Source: Chloroflexota bacterium (GTDB lineage Bacteria > Chloroflexota > Dehalococcoidia > UBA2979). From it: DNA of 41,774 nucleotides. Shown here in pieces: positions 19,188-27,423 of the stretch. The translations under genes were made by a program, and so were the position numbers. Numbering within the stretch: position 1 is the first letter of the stretch; each line of letters opens with the position of its first letter. Under the pieces are notes generated by a model that was given only the letters and a program-made list of their open reading frames with translations, was not told where the DNA came from and ran no database searches. Location of the stretch: assembly GCA_027622315.1 (NCBI GenBank), contig JAQBZW010000003.1, positions 1 through 41,774 of the forward strand, read 5' to 3'.

Positions 19188-19832
19188 TCACGCCGGCGCG
19201 GCGGCGATCACGGTCTCCGCCGCCCGCCACATGTACCAGGACCCGACGGACCGATAGGGCGCCCACGGCGCGCCGATCTCGCGGGCACGTGCCGGCGACG
19301 GCGTCTCGTCCAGCCCGTATGCGCGGCGCATCCCGAGACGCACGCCCAGGTCGCCCACGGGAAGCACGTCCGGGCGGCCGAGCTGGAACATCAGGAACAT
19401 GTGCGCCGTCCACTCGCCGACGCCCTTCACGGCTGTCAGGCGCTCGACGATCTCCTCGTCGGGCAGCTGGTCGAGATCATCGAAGGCGAGCGCGCCGTTC
19501 ACGACGTGCGTCGCGAGGTCACGCAGATAGCCGATCTTCTGCCGCGAGACGCCGGCGCCTCGGAATGCTTCGTCGGTGGTCGCCAGCAGTTCCGTGGGCG
19601 TCGGTGGGCGCGCGTCCTCCGAGTACAGCGCGTGCAGCCGCCGTTCGATCGCGGCGGCTGCCGCACCGGCGAGCTGCTGGTAGAGGATCGCGCGCAGGAC
19701 GGCGTGATACGGCTCGCCGCCCGGCCGCGGCTGATACGGCCCGTGCTCGTCGATCAGCGCAGCCACAACGGGGTCCACGGCGCGCAGACGTCGATACGCC
19801 GCAGCCGCCGAGAACCTCAATCGCTGCGCCAT
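19188..19832 (-). CDS. DNA-3-methyladenine glycosylase II-like (HhH-GPD)
   Basis: RAILYQQLAGAAAAAIERRL...GAGVSRQKIGYLRDLA...LTAVKGVGEWTAHMFLMFQLGRPDVLPVGDLGVRLGMRRAYGL...PYRSVGSWYMWR. Confidence 0.9.
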   Translation of the reverse strand: MAQRLRFSAAAAYRRLRAVDPVVAALIDEHGPYQPRPGGEPYHAVLRAILYQQLAGAAAAAIERRLHALYSEDARPPTPTELLATTDEAFRGAGVSRQKIGYLRDLATHVVNGALAFDDLDQLPDEEIVERLTAVKGVGEWTAHMFLMFQLGRPDVLPVGDLGVRLGMRRAYGLDETPSPARAREIGAPWAPYRSVGSWYMWRAAETVIAAAPA

Positions 19833-20017
19833 CGCTGACCCCCGTGACTGACCGCACGGCCCCTGCGGCCGCGGGAGAGTGGTGCGCCTGCGCGCCGCCG
19901 TCGACGAGCGGAGGCCTGCGATGGCAGTTCGCCCTCGTCAGCCTACCGGCTGCCATTGCTGCCGCGGCGTGCATCGGCCGGGTAGTCTCCACCGGCATGG
20001 GCGAGAGGGGACGAGCG

Positions 20018-20872
20018 ATGCCCGAGACGCGTGGGCCCGATGGGGCGGCGATTCATTATGAAACCTGGGGGAGCGGTCACCCGCTGCTGCTGATCGCGCC
20101 GGGCGGCGTGAACAGCGAGATCGGCTTCTGGGAGCGCAGCGCGATCAACCCGATCGCCGAGTTTCAGTCCGAATTTCTGGTGATCGGCATGGACCAGCGC
20201 CACGCGGGCGCTTCGTGGAACGCGCCGCTCGGCTTCTCGTACGACCTCACCGCCGGCGACCAGCTCGCGGTGCTCGACGCTGTCGGTGTGGAGCGCGCCC
20301 ATGTGTGGGGCGGCTGCATCGGCGTGATGTACGCGCTGAGGCTGGCGTCGATCGCGCCGGAGCGTGTGAGCGCGATCGTCGGGCAGGATCCGGTCGGCCT
20401 CGACGAGACGAACTCGATGGATGTGTTCATGCGCATGTTCGAGCCGACGATCGTGCTCGCGCGGACGGAAGGTCCGGGGGCGGTCGTCGCATCGGCCGTC
20501 GCGAACCCGGTGTTCATGGCGAACAACGCGGGCGGTCCGTACGCACGACGCATTGCCGCGGACGGCGTCTTCCGTGACGGCATCGCCGCCATGACGAGCG
20601 ACGAGTACGTGGCCACGATCGAGCGCTTCGCGGAGGCGATCTGGCCGAACGACCCGCCGCTGCTGACCGTGACCACGGACTGGCTGAGCTCGTGCGAGAC
20701 CCCGCTCTTGATCCTGCCGGGCAGCGACGCGTTCCACCCCACCGGTATCGCGCAGATGATCTGCCGCACGGCGCCCCACGCGCACTGTCTCGACGTCGAC
20801 TGTCGCTCGGATGCGAAGAAGCCGGCAACGATCGATGCCATTCGCGCGTTTCTGCACGAGCACGTCGGGTAG
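20018..20872 (+). CDS. Alpha/beta hydrolase
   Basis: IHYETWGSGHPLLLIAPGG...LAVLDAVGVERAHVWGGCIGVMYALRLA. The nucleophile elbow position reads GGCIG (Cys). ATG 20018 or in-frame ATG 19997. Confidence 0.82.
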   Translation: MPETRGPDGAAIHYETWGSGHPLLLIAPGGVNSEIGFWERSAINPIAEFQSEFLVIGMDQRHAGASWNAPLGFSYDLTAGDQLAVLDAVGVERAHVWGGCIGVMYALRLASIAPERVSAIVGQDPVGLDETNSMDVFMRMFEPTIVLARTEGPGAVVASAVANPVFMANNAGGPYARRIAADGVFRDGIAAMTSDEYVATIERFAEAIWPNDPPLLTVTTDWLSSCETPLLILPGSDAFHPTGIAQMICRTAPHAHCLDVDCRSDAKKPATIDAIRAFLHEHVG

Positions 20873-21003
20873 GCGCACCCGGCGCAGCCAGACGCGCCCG
20901 CTCCGCCCGTCGGGACGAACGACGGTCCGGGACCTGCCGCGGCGCGGGAGACGGGGGGCCTCCCGGCGGCCGATGATGTCCGTGCAGGGCGGAGATCGGC
21001 AGG

Positions 21004-21714
21004 ATGGACATGCTCGGCGAACGCCGGCGTTGGATTCGTGGTCTGACCGCGTTGTTGGCGCTCGGTGCCGCGGTCGTGGTGCTCGCACTGATCGGACAGG
21101 GCCGGCCGGCCGGCGAAGCCCGCTCGCTGTCTCCGGACGGAACAGCTGCGGCGGACGCGCACGCGGCCGTGACGGTCGCCGGCGCGGAAGCGCGGCTCGT
21201 GAGTCTGGCCGTGCGCCGTCGTTACGCGTTCCCGCTCAGTCCATCCCGCGTCGCCGGGTACTCGCCCGGCGGTCACGCCTATCCGGCAACCGACATCTTC
21301 GCGCCGATCGGGACGCGCTACGTCGCCGTGACGAGCGGTGTGATCGAGAGCGTGAACCGTATTGACCGCTGGGATCCGGCGATCGACGACGCGGCGAATC
21401 GCGGTGGGCGCTGGGTCTCGCTGATCGGGGACGATGGGGTCCGCTACTACGGCTCGCACTTCTCGGTGATCGCGCGGAACCTTGCGCCCGGCGATCGCGT
21501 CGGCGCGGGGCAAGTGCTCGCGTACGTCGGGGTCGCCGGCAACGCTCGGGGCACGCCGGCGCACGTCCACTTCGGCATCTCATGTCCCAGCGCGCCCGCC
21601 GACTGGGAACGTCGTCGTGGTGAGTTCGATCCGGTGCCGTACCTCAACGCCTGGCGAGCGGGCGTGTGGTCGAGTCCCGCGGACGAGTACGCGTGCCTGA
21701 CCCCGGGCCGCTGA
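21004..21714 (+). CDS. M23-family (LytM-like) metallopeptidase domain protein, membrane anchored
   Basis: N-terminal TM helix (LTALLALGAAVVVLALIGQ); HAYPATDIFAPIGTRYVAVTSGVIESV...YYGSHFSVIARNLAPGDRVGAGQVLAYVGVAGNARGTPAHVHFGIS is an M23 core. Confidence 0.85.
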   Translation: MDMLGERRRWIRGLTALLALGAAVVVLALIGQGRPAGEARSLSPDGTAAADAHAAVTVAGAEARLVSLAVRRRYAFPLSPSRVAGYSPGGHAYPATDIFAPIGTRYVAVTSGVIESVNRIDRWDPAIDDAANRGGRWVSLIGDDGVRYYGSHFSVIARNLAPGDRVGAGQVLAYVGVAGNARGTPAHVHFGISCPSAPADWERRRGEFDPVPYLNAWRAGVWSSPADEYACLTPGR

Positions 21715-21784
21715 GCGCCGGCACGGCGACGGCCCGCCTTCCCCGTTGAGCGCGCCGGCCGAATCGCGCGCTACGCTGCGGCGC

Positions 21785-22753
21785 ATGGACACTCGACAGC
21801 TCGGAGGCCTCTGGCCCGTCAGCGCGCTCACGCTCGGTGGGGGCGGCATCGGCCAGGTCTGGGGGACGACGACGCGTGAGGAGTCGATCGCGACCGCGCG
21901 GGCCGCGGTCGCGGGCGGCATCACGTTGCTCGACCTCGCGCCGTCGTACGGCGACGGCGAGGCCGAGCGCGTGATCGGCGAGGCCTTCGGCGGCCGGTTG
22001 CCGGACGGCGTGCGCGTGACGACGAAGCACGGCCTCGGTGCGCCGCCGGCCGCCGAGGTCTACGACCGCCTGCGGGCCAGCCTCGAGGGCTCGCTCGAGC
22101 GTATGCGCATCGAGCGCGTCGACCTGTTCTTCCTGCACAACATGATCGTGCCGGACCCGCCGGCCGGCGGCGATGTGCCCGCGCGCGCGACCCCGCGGTC
22201 ACTCTTCGTTGAGGCCGTGCGCCCCGCGTTCGAGCGGCTCGTCGCGGAGGGGCGAGTCGGCGCGTGGGCGCTGACCGGCATCGGCGTGCCGTCGGCGCTG
22301 CTCGAGACGGTGGCGGAAGATCCGCCGCCCGCGGCGATGCAGTGCATCACCAACCTGCTCGACTCGCCGGGCGGCCTCGCGCGCTACGACGAGTCGCCGC
22401 GCCCCCGCGCGATGATCGCTGCCGCGCAGGCGCGCGGCGTGGGCGTGATGGGTATCCGCGCCGTGCAGGCGGGCGCGCTCACCGACGCGCTCGACCGCCC
22501 GCTGGCGGACGATCATCCCGAGATGGTCGACTTCCGTCGCGCTGCGCCTCTGCGCGCGATCGCGGCCGAGCTCGGCGTGAGTACCGCCCGGCTGGCGCAC
22601 CGCTACGCGCTCTCGATGGCGGGTGTGGACACCGTCGTGCTCGGCGTGAAGAACCGCGCCGAGCTGCAGGACTGCGTCGCCGCCGAGGCAGACGGCCTGC
22701 TCGACGCCGAGCTTTCGGCGCGCATCGACCGAGCGGTATCGGGCGGCGAGTGA
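21785..22753 (+). CDS. Aldo/keto reductase
   Basis: LGGGGIGQVWGTTTREESIATARAAVAGGITLLDLAPSYGDGEAERVIGEAF...RIERVDLFFLHNM; ATG at 21785 inside ORF 21746..22753. Confidence 0.87.
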   Translation: MDTRQLGGLWPVSALTLGGGGIGQVWGTTTREESIATARAAVAGGITLLDLAPSYGDGEAERVIGEAFGGRLPDGVRVTTKHGLGAPPAAEVYDRLRASLEGSLERMRIERVDLFFLHNMIVPDPPAGGDVPARATPRSLFVEAVRPAFERLVAEGRVGAWALTGIGVPSALLETVAEDPPPAAMQCITNLLDSPGGLARYDESPRPRAMIAAAQARGVGVMGIRAVQAGALTDALDRPLADDHPEMVDFRRAAPLRAIAAELGVSTARLAHRYALSMAGVDTVVLGVKNRAELQDCVAAEADGLLDAELSARIDRAVSGGE

Positions 22754-22843
22754 TCTCCCGCGTCTGACTTCCCGCGCGTGCTCAGATGAGCGGCCTCGGC
22801 GGGTGACCCTCGGTCGCGGGCTCTCTTAATCCGTTCGTCTAAT

Positions 22844-22942
22844 CCGTTCGTCCTGAGCCTGTCGAAGGGCCGTCGCGCGCGGTAGGTCGCTCCGCGACTC
22901 AGCGATCCCGGTTCGCGCCCGTCGTTCGACAAGGACGAGCGG
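22844..22942. repeat. Diverged copy of the 104-bp terminal-inverted-repeat element
   Basis: CCGTTCGTCCTGAGCCTGTCGAAGGGC, then a 50-bp core about 46/50 identical to the core of the 23231-23334 copy, then a truncated right end GTCGTTCGACAAGGACGAGCGG. Confidence 0.88.
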
Positions 22943-23165
22943 GAGGCGGGCGCGCGTTCGGCGCGGCGGTCGCGGGTCGCTCGCGCACCGTGGGTTGCCG
23001 CACGACGGTCCTTCGACAGGCTCAGCAAGGACGAACGGAAGGCGGACGTGCGTTCGGCGCGGCGGTCGCGCGTCGCTCGCGCAACGTGGGTTGTCGCGCG
23101 ACGGTCCTTCGACGAGCTCAGGACAAACGGGAGGCGGACGTGCGTCCGGCGTGGCGGTCCGGCGC
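22921..23165. repeat. Tandem ~96-bp repeat array (units starting 22921, 23008, 23104)
   Basis: Units begin G(T)CCTTCGACAGGCTCAGCAAGGACGAACGG and continue GGCGGACGTGCGTTCGGCGCGGCGGTCGCGCGTCGCTCGCGCAACGTGGGTTGTCGCGCGACG. Unit 1 lacks 9 bp (AGGCTCAGC); unit 3 diverges near 23158. Confidence 0.88.
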
Positions 23166-23230
23166 TTCGGCGCTTCGGCCACGGTGGACCGACGCTTCAA
23201 CCGCCGCAGTCGGCCGTCCGGTCTACTCCT

Positions 23231-23334
23231 CCGTTCGTCCTGAGCCTGTCGAAGGACTGTCGCGCGCGGTAGGTCGCTCCGCTACGCAGCGATCCCGGTT
23301 CGCGCACGTCCTTCGACAGGCTCAGGACGAACGG
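23231..23334. repeat. 104-bp MITE/REPIN-like element with perfect 27-bp terminal inverted repeats
   Basis: 23231-23257 CCGTTCGTCCTGAGCCTGTCGAAGGAC and 23308-23334 GTCCTTCGACAGGCTCAGGACGAACGG are exact reverse complements around a 50-bp core. Confidence 0.93.
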
Positions 23335-23453
23335 AGAGGTACCCGCGCAGGACGAACAGGGAGGGACCGGGTCAGGGCGAACGAAGAGCGAGAGAACGGA
23401 AGAGCGAGCGCGCGCGGCTGTTCCTCGGCGCGGCCTTGCCGCGCCCGTGCCCG

Positions 23454-25169
23454 CTAGCGGCGGTCGGTGCGAACGAGCGGGGAGATCAGTAGCGGCGCGC
23501 CGCTGCCGAGCATCGCCAGCGCATCGAGCGCGTACGCGACGGCGCCCGCGCCGTTGGGCACCGCCTCGACCAGTGGCGGGAGCCACTGCCTGCCGCCGCC
23601 CGCGATCACCAGTGGAGGGGCGTCGCCGCGGATTCCCGCGAGCCGTCGCGCGTATGCGAGCGCCGCCGGCAGCCCGCCAAGCTCGTCGACGAGCCCGTGT
23701 TCCAGCGCCTGGCGACCCGTCCACACGCGACCGCCGCCCACGGCGTCGACCTCGGCCGTGGTCATCCCGCGTCCGCTGGCGACGCGGTCGAGGAAGAGGT
23801 CGTACGTGCGGCCGATGTGCGCCCAGACCAGAGCCCGCTCTTCTGGCGTGTACGCGCGCTCCGGCGACGCCAGCAGCGCGTGCCGCCCGCGGTGCAGCGT
23901 CTCGCGTCGAAGCGCGAATCGATCGAGCAGGCCGCGTGTGACGATCTTGGCTGAGACCACGCCGATCGATCCCGTGATCGTGCTGGGCTGCGCGAACACG
24001 CGCCGGCCCGGCACCGCCACGTAGTACCCGCCGGACGCCGCGACGGCACCCATCGCCACGACGACGGGCTTGTGCTCGTTGAGCGCGATCAGCGCGCCGA
24101 GCATCGCCTCGGAGGCGAAGGGCGAGCCGCCGGGCGAATCGACATAAACGACCACGGCGCCGACGCGAGCGTCGCGCTGTGCGCGTCGGATCGCCTGGAC
24201 CACGGTCAGGTCGCCACTCCGTGCCTCGCCCACGAGTGGCAACGGGATCGGGAGCGGTACTGGGGTGCGCCGGCTCTCGCCGTCGAAGATCAGGCCTTCG
24301 ATCGGGATCAGCGCCACGTGGCGGCCGGCCGGGAAGGCCGGCCGGCGCGGACGGAGCGTGCCGCGCGCAGCGTCGAAGGCGTCGAGCCGTGCGCGCCGCT
24401 GGGGGTGGCCGGCGCGCGCGGCGAGCCAGGCCGGCAGCCGCTCGGGCGCAACGATCGCGTCCACGAGCCTCAGCTCCAGCGCGCGTTCGTCCGTACAGGG
24501 CGTCTGGTCGATCAGGTCGTGCGCGGCCGGCTCGCGGATACCACGCGCTTCCGCGAGCGAGCGTGCGAACTCCTGGGTCGCCGCGTCGAGCATCCAGTTC
24601 GACATCGCGCGGGCCTCGGCTGAGAGCCGGGTGTGGGTGAGCGCATCCATCGCCGTTTTGAACGGGCTGATCGCGAGCACATCGGCTTCCACACCGATGC
24701 GCGCGAGCGCGTCCGCGAGGAAGAGATGCGTGTGGCTCGTCGCCAGCGCCTCGACGTAGCCACCGGGCCGGATCAGCACGGCGTCCGCCGCCGTCGCGAC
24801 GTGGTAGCTCGAGCGCGAGTAGTGGAACGAGGACACGACGACGCGTGTTCCTGCGCCGCGCAGCTCGAGCATGGCATCGCGCAGCGTCTCGACCTGCGCG
24901 GCCCGCAGGTGGAGCGTCGGACGCAGCTCGAGCACGACGCCGCGCACGCGCGGGTCCCGGGCGATCGCGAGGAAGTGCTCGCGCAGGTCGAGCAGGTTTG
25001 GCGACGGGCGCCGCAGCAGGCGCACGAACAGGTTTGGCGCCGGCCACGGGTAGTCCGTGTACTCGCCGTCGAGCACGAACACGACGTAGTCGGGTGGGCG
25101 CCGGCCGGGCAGCCCGTGGCCCACAATCCAGCGCGTGAGAGCGAGCGTGTAACTGACGGCGCGGAGCAC
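23454..25169 (-). CDS. Signal peptide peptidase SppA-like, S49 family, two-domain form
   Basis: VGAVVVYVDSPGGSPFASEAMLGALIAL...KPVVVAMGAVAASGGYYVAVPGRRVFAQPSTITGSIGVVSAK (catalytic Ser region) and N-terminal ISPFKTAMD (candidate Lys). Confidence 0.88.
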   Translation of the reverse strand: MLRAVSYTLALTRWIVGHGLPGRRPPDYVVFVLDGEYTDYPWPAPNLFVRLLRRPSPNLLDLREHFLAIARDPRVRGVVLELRPTLHLRAAQVETLRDAMLELRGAGTRVVVSSFHYSRSSYHVATAADAVLIRPGGYVEALATSHTHLFLADALARIGVEADVLAISPFKTAMDALTHTRLSAEARAMSNWMLDAATQEFARSLAEARGIREPAAHDLIDQTPCTDERALELRLVDAIVAPERLPAWLAARAGHPQRRARLDAFDAARGTLRPRRPAFPAGRHVALIPIEGLIFDGESRRTPVPLPIPLPLVGEARSGDLTVVQAIRRAQRDARVGAVVVYVDSPGGSPFASEAMLGALIALNEHKPVVVAMGAVAASGGYYVAVPGRRVFAQPSTITGSIGVVSAKIVTRGLLDRFALRRETLHRGRHALLASPERAYTPEERALVWAHIGRTYDLFLDRVASGRGMTTAEVDAVGGGRVWTGRQALEHGLVDELGGLPAALAYARRLAGIRGDAPPLVIAGGGRQWLPPLVEAVPNGAGAVAYALDALAMLGSGAPLLISPLVRTDRR

Positions 25170-25170
25170 G

Positions 25171-25800
25171 CTAACGCGCTCCCGCAGGGGGCGCGTCCGG
25201 GGGTGTCGCGGTTGTCCCGACGTCCTCGTGCGCGGCGAGCGCGGGCACGCCGGCGAGCCAGCGGTCCGTCTCGCGCTGTGAGCGGACGCGCACGAAGCGG
25301 ATGTGCGCGAACCGCGGATCCCGGAGCAGCTCGGGCCAGCGCGCGCGGTGCTTGCCGTGCGTCCGCACGGCCCACACCAGCAACGAGTCGTTCCACGAGG
25401 TGAGGTGCTTCAAGAACGATTCCGTGTTCGTGCCCCAGAGTAGTTCGCGGCTGCGCCAGCGACGCCACGAGCGCGTCAGCACGCGCCACAGCACGATCGG
25501 GAGCGGGTAGTCGAGGAAGACCACGGTGTCGGCGCGTGGCCAGGTGAGGTCCTGCGTCGTCGACTGGTAGTTCCCGGCGATCACCCAACCGTCCCCCGTC
25601 GTCGCCGCGCGGACACGTCCGCGAAAGATCTCGTTGTCCGCTTCGACCCAGTGCGGTTCCCAGTGCAGCGCGTCGAGCTCGACGAACGCCACGCCCAGCC
25701 GGCTCGCGAGCGACGCGGCGAGCGTGCTCTTCCCGCTGCCCGTGTTGCCGATCACGATCACACGGCGGCCGATCGCTGACATTTCGAGCGCTCCGTGCAT
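25171..25800 (-). CDS. Adenylate kinase-like P-loop NTPase (topology-modulation/FlaR-like)
   Basis: [51 protein letters not shown]...GDGWVIAGNYQSTTQDLTWPRADTVVFLDYPLPIVLWRVLTR. Confidence 0.83.
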   Translation of the reverse strand: MHGALEMSAIGRRVIVIGNTGSGKSTLAASLASRLGVAFVELDALHWEPHWVEADNEIFRGRVRAATTGDGWVIAGNYQSTTQDLTWPRADTVVFLDYPLPIVLWRVLTRSWRRWRSRELLWGTNTESFLKHLTSWNDSLLVWAVRTHGKHRARWPELLRDPRFAHIRFVRVRSQRETDRWLAGVPALAAHEDVGTTATPPDAPPAGAR

Positions 25801-25812
25801 GTGCGAACGAAA

Positions 25813-25834
25813 GGACCGCCCGGTGGGGCGGTCC
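25813..25834 (-). terminator. Intrinsic terminator downstream of the 25879-26295 gene
   Basis: On the minus strand: GGACCGCC-CCACCG-GGCGGTCC followed by TTTCGTT. Confidence 0.72.
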
Positions 25835-25878
25835 CAGTCTCGCGCGCCGCGACGGCTGATGCCAGTTCGCGCCGGGCG

Positions 25879-26295
25879 TCAGCCACTCGCCGCCGGATTC
25901 ACCGTGAACGTGCCGGGGCCAATCTCGCCGAGCAGCTTGAGCTCGCTCGCCGACCACTGCACGTCGCCTTCCTGCTCGAGGTCATCGCGTGCTGAGAGGT
26001 CCAGGCCGACCAGCGTCAGCGAGCTGCCACCGCACTGCGGCGGAAATGACTCTGCCAGGGCTTCGCACAGCCGGACGTCGTCTCCGTGAGCCACTACGTA
26101 CCCACGGACGAGCACTGGACCCTGCGCTGATCTTGCCAGCGCTTCCGGAACCGAGAGGCCCGGCCCCATCGCGGAGCTGCCCCCGCTCGTTGCTCCACCG
26201 GTGCTGGCGCCCGGTGTGGCCGGCGAGGGTGCGCTATCGCCACAGCCGGCGATCGCGAAGACGATCAACAGGACCGCCACAGAAATGCTTCGCAT
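25879..26295 (-). CDS. Small secreted lipoprotein of unknown function
   Basis: MRSISVAVLLIVFAIAGCGDS signal peptide with lipobox IAGC, then a low-complexity Ser/Gly/Thr/Pro linker. Confidence 0.75.
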   Translation of the reverse strand: MRSISVAVLLIVFAIAGCGDSAPSPATPGASTGGATSGGSSAMGPGLSVPEALARSAQGPVLVRGYVVAHGDDVRLCEALAESFPPQCGGSSLTLVGLDLSARDDLEQEGDVQWSASELKLLGEIGPGTFTVNPAASG

Positions 26296-26407
26296 CAGGT
26301 TGCTCCTGTCCCGAGGTGCTTCATCAGGAGTGAGACGATGCGTTGCGACATTCGGTTCCCCTGCCGCCCCGTTTCCACGCCGGCATGAGCCTGGCGCGCG
26401 GCATGAA

Positions 26408-26429
26408 AAGACCGCCCGCAGGCGGTCTT
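26408..26429 (-). terminator. Intrinsic terminator downstream of the SDR gene
   Basis: AAGACCGCC-CGCA-GGCGGTCTT hairpin; minus-strand reading is followed by TTCATG after the T-ending stem (GGCGGTCTTTTC). Confidence 0.78.
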
Positions 26430-26461
26430 CTCGATTCTGCGCTGACCGGCGGAGCGGTCGG

Positions 26462-27208
26462 CTACATGTACTGTCCGCCGTTGAGGCTCATCTGGGCGCC
26501 GGTGTAGAAGCCGCCTTCTGTGCACAGGAAGCGGACGGTCGCCGCCACGTCCTCGGCGGTGCCGAAGCGGCCCAGCGGAATCTGCGAGATCAGGTTCGCC
26601 TTCACCTCGTCCGACAGCGCCATCACCATGTCGGTCTCGACGAAGCCGGGGCAGACCGCGTTCACGGTGACGTTGAAGCGCGCGAGCTCCTTCGCGGCCG
26701 ACTTCGTGAAGGCGATCATGCCCGCCTTCGCGGCGGCGTAGTTCGACTGCCCGAGGTTGCCCATCTGGCCAATGATCGAAGACATGTTGATGATGCGGCC
26801 GTAGTTGCGGTCGCGCATGCCGCCGACCACGGCGTGCGTGCAATAGAACATCGAAGAGAGGTCGGTCTCGATCACCGAGTCCCACTCTTCGACCGACATG
26901 CGCTGCACCGTGCGGTCACGGTTGATGCCGGCGTTGTTGACGAGGATGTCGACCTTGCCGAACTCTTTCTCGGAGGCCTCGATCAGCGCCTTCGCCTGAT
27001 CGGCCTTCGAGACGTCGGCCTGCACCACGAGCGCCTTCACGCCGTGCGCCTCGATCTCCTTCGCAGCGGAGTCCGCGGCGTCCTTGTTCGACGTGTAGTT
27101 CACGACCACGTTTGCGCCGTGCTTCGCCAGCTCGATCGCGCATGCGCGGCCGATCCCGCGGCTCGCGCCGGTGACCACGGCCACCTGGCCGTCGAGTGCC
27201 CCTGCCAT
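26462..27208 (-). CDS. SDR-family 3-oxoacyl-ACP / acetoacetyl-CoA reductase (FabG/PhaB-like)
   Basis: GQVAVVTGASRGIGRACAIELAKHGANVVVNY...LVNNAGINRDRTVQRM...GRIINMSSIIGQMGNLGQSNYAAAKAGMIAFTKSAAKELARFNVTVNAVCPGFVETDM. ATG at 27208 with GGGGGGAAG upstream. Confidence 0.92.
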   Translation of the reverse strand: MAGALDGQVAVVTGASRGIGRACAIELAKHGANVVVNYTSNKDAADSAAKEIEAHGVKALVVQADVSKADQAKALIEASEKEFGKVDILVNNAGINRDRTVQRMSVEEWDSVIETDLSSMFYCTHAVVGGMRDRNYGRIINMSSIIGQMGNLGQSNYAAAKAGMIAFTKSAAKELARFNVTVNAVCPGFVETDMVMALSDEVKANLISQIPLGRFGTAEDVAATVRFLCTEGGFYTGAQMSLNGGQYM

Positions 27209-27423
27209 CAACTTCCCCCCTCGGTCATACGGCGCCGGCCGACCCGGCGTGGTCTCAGTGTGCTCGGCAGTTACTAACGGATCGCCGCCTGTGCGGCAAT
27301 CTGTGACGCCCGGCGCGGCCCGAGCGAGAGTGCGCGCGACCGCATCTGCTATCACTGCGCGGCGACGCTGGCGCGACCGAGGCGTGCCGCCCCGGCTGCC
27401 GCAACGGGATGAGGAGGGCGTCG

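Noticed and set aside
22826-23200. ORFs in the repeat region (e.g. minus 124 aa, plus 22990-23457)
   Set aside because: Their translations are repeats of LRQAQDER/FVLSLSKD/PEPVEG-type strings produced by translating the palindromic repeat; no independent coding signal.
22831-23334. Possible CRISPR array
   Set aside because: The sequences between repeat ends are themselves homologous to one another, orientation alternates, units are ~96-104 bp, and no cas genes are present. It fits palindromic/tandem repeats.
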